NCBI GenBank assembly: GCA_031761405.1
Contig: JASEVX010000003.1
Coordinates: 113,527,044-113,591,043, forward strand
Reading direction: 5' to 3'
Source: Serripes groenlandicus
Lineage: Eukaryota > Mollusca > Bivalvia > Cardiida > Cardiidae
DNA length: 64,000 nt
The first letter of the stretch is position 1; every line of letters starts with the position of its first letter. Made by a program: the position numbers and the translations under genes. Under the pieces are notes generated by a model that made no database searches, was not told the origin of the DNA, and saw only the letters and a program-made list of their open reading frames with translations. Below are positions 58,516-64,000 of this stretch, in pieces.

Positions 58516-58613
58516 GGTTTTCTAGAAGACACTGAAATATTGTGGAGCGACAAAGGTGTCCAGGAGTGTTTTTCTAGATCGTTCGAATACCAGCTATTGG
58601 ACTCAACAAAATA
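58516..58613 (+). CDS. G-protein alpha subunit, exon 4 (helical domain)
   Basis: Acceptor TTGCAG|GG, phase 0. Encodes GFLEDTEILWSDKGVQECF, SRSFEYQLLDSTK and the first two bases of a Tyr codon. LW.D.G.QEC..R..EYQL.DS.KY is the conserved end of the G-alpha helical domain; in other members it is followed by linker and switch I (R.R..T), which are not in the window. Donor TA|GTAAGA is required to avoid the apparent TAG stop at 58612. The four exons give 170 codons plus two bases, about 45 % of a normal 350-390 residue protein. Confidence 0.93.
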
Positions 58614-58627
58614 GTAAGAACATTTTG

Positions 58628-58745
58628 ATTGACCCTTTTCCACATGTACTTCTAATCGCACGTCTCCAAAATACGGCTTTTGAAAACATTGTGGCCAGAG
58701 GTAAATAGCTCACAATGTCTGCCGCATATGTTTTCTAAGTGGTAA
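58628..58745 (+). mobile_element. Family A MITE fragment after exon 4
   Basis: 'GACCCTTTTCCACATG', 'ACGGCTTTTGAAAACATTGTG' and 'TCTGCCGCA' identify a partial, diverged copy starting about 15 bases after the exon 4 donor. Confidence 0.5.
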
Positions 58746-58852
58746 CGGGATGATATAATTATGACCAGGTTCAAATCGGTCCGAGTGCCTGGAGAAGCAG
58801 GTTTTAAAAATGTTTGCAAATAGAGTGTATGCTCTCAAAACGAAACTACTGT

Positions 58853-59562
58853 ATCTCGCGAAAACCTCTTTAAAACCGCACCACCGTAGAGCGAAAACCT
58901 CTTTAAAACCGCACCACCGTAGAGCGAAAACCTCTTTAAAACTGCACCACCGTAGAGCGAATACCTCTTTAAAACCGCACCAACGTAGAGCGAATACCTC
59001 TTTAAAACCGCACCACCGTAGAGCGAATACCTCTTTAAAACCGCACCACCGTAGAGCGAATACCTCTTTAAAGCTGCACCACCGTAGAGCGAATACCTCT
59101 TTAAAGCCGCACCACCGTAGAGCGAATACCTCTTTAAAACCGCACCACCGTAGAGCGAATACCTCTTTAAAGCCGCACCACCGTAGAGCGAATACCTCTT
59201 TAAAACCGCACCACCGTAGAGCGAATACTTCTTTAAAACCGCACCACCGTAGAGCGAATACCTCTTTAAAACCGCACCAACGTAGAGCGAATACCTCTTT
59301 AAAACCGCACCACCGTAGAGCGAATACCTCTTTAAAACCGCACCACCGTAGAGCGAATACCTCTTTAAAACCGCACCACCGTAGAGCGAATACCTCTTTA
59401 AAACCGCATCACCGTAGAGCGAATACCTCTTTAAAACTGCACCAACGTAGAGCGAATACCTCTTTAAAACCGCACCAACGTAGAGCGAATACCTCTTTAA
59501 AACCGCACCAACGTAGAGCGAATACCTCTTTAAAACCGCACCACCGTAGAGCGAAAAGAAAA
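58853..59562 (+). repeat. 33-bp minisatellite, about 21 copies
   Basis: The unit is GCGAATACCTCTTTAAAACC plus GCACCACCGTAGA. Period 33 bp is divisible by three, so both strands stay open (about 250 codons forward, 244 reverse) with an 11-residue repeat (RANTSLKPHHR on +). The array lies downstream of exon 4, presumably in intron 4. I treat the open frames as a by-product. Confidence 0.95.
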
Positions 59563-60107
59563 TGAACAAAACATTTCATGAAAAGTTATTGCTCGTAACA
59601 AATGTCCCTTATATACCGACTCCTGTCTCCATAGCGGCGTGTCGACTAAAAAACAACGTGACAATGCGAAAATAGGAATCTTATTTCGCTTTGTCGTGCT
59701 GAATATCTGACCTTGACGAAAAGTGGATCGTCACGTTCGACGTTTTCTGGTCGATATTGCCAAGTTATTAAGTCGATACAATCGTGCTGATGACGATTTT
59801 AACGAGGGTACCACAGCTTGAAAATATTCCGCTTAAAGTGAACGGGTTACGATACGATATATATCATGGGCATGATTTTCAGCGCGCACAGCAGAGTTAA
59901 AAAAGCATTTTAGTGCTCACAGAAGCTTTCACTTGTCGACTTAGAAACGCGACAAATCTACATTAGGTTTCAAATTTCGATTTAGTTACGCTGAATATTA
60001 GATATTGACAAGTCGAAAAGTAGAAGTGTTGATTTTACTCCGTCTCCTCTTACCGGAGACTCCGCTTACTTTCTAGCGATCTGTAAGTTACAGTTAGACT
60101 ATGCGTA
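59563..60107. other. Nothing recognised
   Basis: No exon resembling the next G-alpha segment (linker and switch I) and no known repeat. 'CTGAATAT..GA..TTGACGAAAAG'-like words appear twice (59700, 59993), suggesting an old duplication. Confidence 0.35.
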
Positions 60108-60318
60108 TTAACCCTTTCAGCGCCGAACTGTTTAAAGTAGACTCTTCAACGTGTAACATTGGGCGTCTCCATCTCTCTTGTAAAAGGGGTGTGGAATATT
60201 TTTATAATTAAAAGGCAAACAATGCTGATTTCAGGTGAGACAGCTCGTACGAGCTGACTCACCTGAATCAGTATTGTTTGCAAAAAACTCAATATTGCCT
60301 TTGGCGCTAAAATAGTTC
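60108..60318 (+). mobile_element. Family E TTAA palindromic MITE
   Basis: Starts TTAACCCTTTCAGCGCCGAA (TTAA 60108-60111) and ends near 'TTTGGCGCTAAAA'. Centre CAGCTCGTACGAGCTG. Inverted relative to 56601-56813. Confidence 0.75.
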
Positions 60319-62930
60319 AACACCTACTAAAAGTCATTTTCCCTGATAGATTCAAGATTCAAGATTTGTATTCACAGAAGAAAAAACGTTCATCTTGCAC
60401 ATACAATTCTACAAATGCACAAATGTATTATGTACATATACATTTTTTGTCATTTACATCTATCTGCTTCCTGGTTAATTGTTGATATTTAACGAAATGA
60501 CCACATAACAAAAAGGAAAAGTAATGGGGGAAAGCGACGATAGATATAGCTAATTCATTTGTTTCTAGGCATGACATCGAGATAGAGTTGCAGATTTTTA
60601 CCGAAATTAAGATTAAAAATCTGTACCTTAAATTTGTAAATAGGTAAGTATATATCAATTTATATATGGCACAACAATCTGTACTAGTTAAGAGTTTCAG
60701 GTGCTTACCAAAACGAAACACGAGCGACCAGCATCTTTATAAATAATACAATGTAAATCATTATCCTTGTATCGTAGAAGAACAAGAGAAAGTTGATGCA
60801 ACGCATCAATGTCGCCGGAAATGCATACTGCAGTTATGCATAACACTAACATTATAGTAGTTGAATAAACAGTTATCAACTGAGGGGCATATTGGAACAT
60901 TAGGGGCAGGGTCAAGTGAAAATGTATCATAACTTGCATTGTTTTGTCAACGAAGTGAATGATAATTGAAGCCTTTCATTGTTTATGATCAATCTCCATT
61001 CCAAAGTAGGTTGACCATACACACAGCCAACTAATTGATCATACACAGTAATGGAAATGAGTAATCTTGACAATCATTAGTCTTAGTATGTATACAGTGC
61101 TTTCATTAAGGAATACTTATAAGATTTGTGAATTCCACATACACTTTTCAAGATGTTTGTCAGAATATTTGAATTCTATCATTTATCAATAAAACCACAA
61201 AACAGACAATTTAAGATTTGCATGCAATAGCACGTCATTTTATGTTTCCCCTATTAAAGTCAACATTGGACACCTTTGCAGCAATTTACTTTTAAAACAA
61301 TGAGATAAGGGTTAAATCGCTGAAGACATGAGTTTTCTCTTTTTCTCAAAATGATATTAGCTGGGCATCCTAATTATATCATACCTTAACAAATGATGAA
61401 ATGTAATCCAATATTTACAAATAAGACCACCTTTGAAATATAATATCAGCTAAACAGTTAAATCTCATTGAAATTGTTGTATCATTTAAACTTAATTTCG
61501 AACATAAACTGAGCCCTACAACATGTTAATTTATTGTAATTCTTTCCTTCCTTTTTTATAATGAAAATAACAAACTACTCATGTTTTAAAATTATATTAT
61601 GATGAGCGCCCTAGTGTCAATGATGCATAACAATATGATCGGAAGCAATATGCCTTTAGGGAATTTAATGGCACATTTAAAATTGTCAAGGACGAAATAA
61701 TTTTGTACGAAAGACCCGATTCGTGACCTACATTCTTCTTCGAAGAGGTGTCGTTCTTGAAACTCTCTTTATAGGCAGAGAGTGTTCGTTCAAAGTCATT
61801 TTTCTATTAAAACCAGTTTTATCTCGGTTTGTTCTTTTCTTCATTTGTTTCGAACCAAATAAACATTTTAAATCACCTATAATTTACTATTTGTAAGTGA
61901 GTGTAAAGAGCGGCACTCTGCAAAGGAGATTGATCTACGCAGTTGGTATTCGCGAGTCACGCGATCAACAGTTTTAGCTTAGAAACAGTTTATATTTTAG
62001 ATATACATGGATAAACATTATAAAATGAATTCCTCACAAATCAAGACATCTCTTTGAACATGAAAATAACATTCAGTAAGTTAAGATTGCTATTTTAAAG
62101 GAGAATTCGACGTGATTTTTACTTGATATTGACACATAACAGTCTGCTTGCTGCAAGTCTGATGGGGACGGTTTTGTCTTCGTAAATAAAACCCAAAAAA
62201 AGAGATGCGAGTCAAAATAAAGAAACTACTAATACTTAAAACATCGGAATGTTTATTTCATTTTAGATGTGTCATAACTTAGTGTTTTTAAACAAACGCA
62301 ATTGTAATATGTTCAAGACATTTAAATTTGTTTTTTTCTAATAATAACTTCTCCTCCCATGTGATTTCCGAAAACCTATTAAAAATAGAAGTCGCGGGCT
62401 TCTGCCCGGCGACTAATAAGATAGATAGCTATATCCAAAGACCTAATAACACAAAGATATGCATCGATCCCAAATCTCGCTAAGCAACGTGACAGAAAAA
62501 CAGGTGCGTGAGATTTTAGCGAGATCTCGTAGAAACGCTTTAAATATTTTAATCTCGCTGTGGTGCTTAACAGGCGCTTTATGAAACATCGCTTGTTAAA
62601 TAAGCAATCAACTCGAGAAGAAAAAAATTATAGAAATGTGGTTGAAAACCAAATACCTAGTTATAATTGTACTATTAAGACTATTAGGTATTTGCTATAT
62701 CGTAGCGATTTATGTATTTTTAGCGGCACACTTTCAAGCGTTGATATCCCCACAAAGTCGCAAAGAAATAGACCGTACCGCACTAAATTAATTAGAACTA
62801 TGTATACAACGAGTAACTAAATATTAAAAATATAACTACATTTGGTACTAAAACATGATGGATATTATTTAATCAGCTGGATTGTTTTAGTCATGGTTAA
62901 ATCTTTTATTTTACGCAATGCAATGCAAAT
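60319..62930. other. AT-rich stretch with diverged duplications
   Basis: 60800-61500 matches 16240-16707, and 62240-62420 matches 29990-30088 plus 30321-30390 (without the family A MITE). No exon could be supported, including any further G-alpha exon. Confidence 0.45.
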
Positions 62931-63330
62931 ATATGTGTGTACATAACCAGTAATTTATGTGTGTGTACTATCAAGTTATTTATATTTGTATGTATGTTTA
63001 CATACCAAGTAATTTATATGTGTGTATGTGTACATACCAAGTAATTATATTTGAATGTACCTACCAAGCTATTTATATGTGTGTATATACCAAGTTTTTT
63101 ATATGTGTGTACATACCAAGTAATTCATATGAATGCGCATATCAAACTATTTGTACGTGTGTACATACCAAGTTATTTATATATGTATACATACAAAGTA
63201 ATTAATATGTGTACATACAAAGTTATTTATATGTGTACACATACCAACCTATCTATACGTGTGTATAAACCAAGTTATTTATATGTATGTACATATCAAG
63301 TTAATTATCTATGTGTACATGCAACGTGAA
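62930..63330. repeat. ~27-bp minisatellite, about 14 copies
   Basis: Units of 'GTGTACATACCAAGTTATTT' plus 'ATATGTGT'. The phase varies. Open frames through it on the + strand are Tyr/Val/Ile/Cys-rich and not gene-like. Confidence 0.85.
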
Positions 63331-63417
63331 TTAAATGAAAATCTGTATAAGAATGCCACTGGTGAAAATATAAGTGTTTAGCTACCATTTATCAGGCTGT
63401 CATTTTATGAAATAAAT

Positions 63418-63726
63418 TCAGATAGGGCCGGCCGGTATCTCTGTCGGTAGCGACGCGAGCTGTCAATCCAGGGGCTGTGAGTTCGAACCCCAGCACGGCC
63501 AACATTCTTTCCGACGATTGACAAATCTCACTGTGACAAGCGTCATTCGTCTTTCACCAATGGGCTAACAGTCTATATGAGAAAGCAGCCAGTTACTTGG
63601 AAAGTATGTTGTGTGGAGTACTGGTGTGAGTAAACCAGGAAACATATGAGTAGGTAAACTGGCCGCCGTGATATGACTGAAAAATTGTTGAAAACGGCGT
63701 TACACATCAATCAATCAATCAGATAG
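63418..63726 (+). mobile_element. Full-length tRNA-derived SINE, 8-bp target duplication
   Basis: The body 63426-63718 is flanked by TCAGATAG (63418-63425 and 63719-63726). The tRNA-like head (63426-63502) has an A-box-like region around 'CTCTGTCGGTAGCG' and a B box GAGTTCGAACCCC. The 3' part, 'ACTGGCCGCCGTGATATGAC' then 'TGAAAAATTGTTGAAAACGG', is a tail shared by many invertebrate SINEs (from memory). It ends with (ATCA)n. Confidence 0.88.
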
Positions 63727-63834
63727 AGCCGGGAACACGAGAATAGATTAACCTGCCTTAGGGTTTTAATTGACTTTGAACCTACATATCGATGAACAAC
63801 TTGAAAGAGTAAACTCTTCTCACGCTGTCCGTGC

Positions 63835-64000
63835 CTTTAAACAAACGTTGTGCCTTATGTTATGCACGACTTAAAACAAGATGTGTGCCTTATGTTATGC
63901 ACGAATTTCAACAATATGTGTGCCTTATGTTATGAACGACTTTAAACACTATTTGTGCCTTATGTTATGAACGACTTTAAACAATAGTTGTGCCTTATGT
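63835..64000 (+). repeat. ~36-bp tandem repeat running off the window
   Basis: The unit GTGCCTTATGTTATGCACGA plus 'CTTTAAACAATA' repeats at least four times and is cut by the window end. Confidence 0.85.

Noticed and set aside
58810..59569. Long open frames on both strands (251 and 244 codons)
   Set aside because: They come from a 33-bp repeat without stops. Two antiparallel frames of equal length in the same array show the openness is structural, not coding.
62957..63329. Cys/Tyr-rich small proteins
   Set aside because: Frames through a 27-bp minisatellite; two overlapping frames are equally open.
59563..64000. Fifth G-alpha exon (linker, switch I, DVGGQ)
   Set aside because: I looked for codons matching the expected continuation after the exon 4 Tyr and for DVGGQR and found none; the exon probably lies beyond the window.

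Overview
The window is animal nuclear DNA, AT-rich, with long introns and very few exons. The repeat families resemble ones I associate with bivalve mollusc genomes: bivalve-type 'GAGCCGTCCCGCG' and 'AACAAGAGGGCC' elements, tRNA-derived SINEs, and many short inverted-repeat MITEs. A heterodont bivalve such as a mussel or clam is a reasonable guess, but this rests on recollection of repeats, not on a search. There are no bacterial operons, phage genes or CRISPR arrays.

The one gene I can call firmly is the 5' part of a heterotrimeric G-protein alpha subunit on the + strand. It has four coding exons (51895-52066, 54225-54297, 56032-56200, 58516-58613). All exon joins keep frame, and the first join recreates the GTP-binding P-loop. 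The rest of the gene (switch regions, C-terminus) must lie beyond position 64000. Its introns hold MITEs, a 56-bp array of 12 copies and, downstream of exon 4, a 33-bp array of about 21 copies. A 30-bp minisatellite runs up to 15-20 bp before the start codon.

The rest is repeat landscape, left to right. 421-2086: a TTCATGAA-rich element with terminal inverted repeats. 2235-4075: repeat modules ending in a 42-bp minisatellite. 4.3-6.6 kb: a cluster of TTAA-flanked MITEs (family A). 6867-9416: a foldback element with long inverted minisatellite arms and a 6-bp target duplication, carrying another element inside. 11616-12990: an element of 161-bp tandem modules. 14.7-17.2 kb: a SINE and family C and D elements. 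17560-18983: a Helitron/Helentron-like non-autonomous element inserted into a LINE reverse-transcriptase relic; an inverted copy lies at 28586-29493. 30871-33312: a 5'-truncated non-LTR retrotransposon with a 7-bp target duplication. 37168-44100: a 6.9-kb satellite of about 102 copies of a 68-bp unit with higher-order structure. 44.1-50.4 kb: SINEs, MITEs and Helitron fragments. 50.4-64 kb: the G-alpha locus, more MITEs, minisatellites and a complete SINE.

The most interesting unexplained object is on the minus strand inside G-alpha intron 2 (54890-55580). It is a coding-like open frame split by a family B MITE. Removing the MITE and one copy of its ATTT duplication restores about 143 uninterrupted codons. 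I do not recognise the protein.
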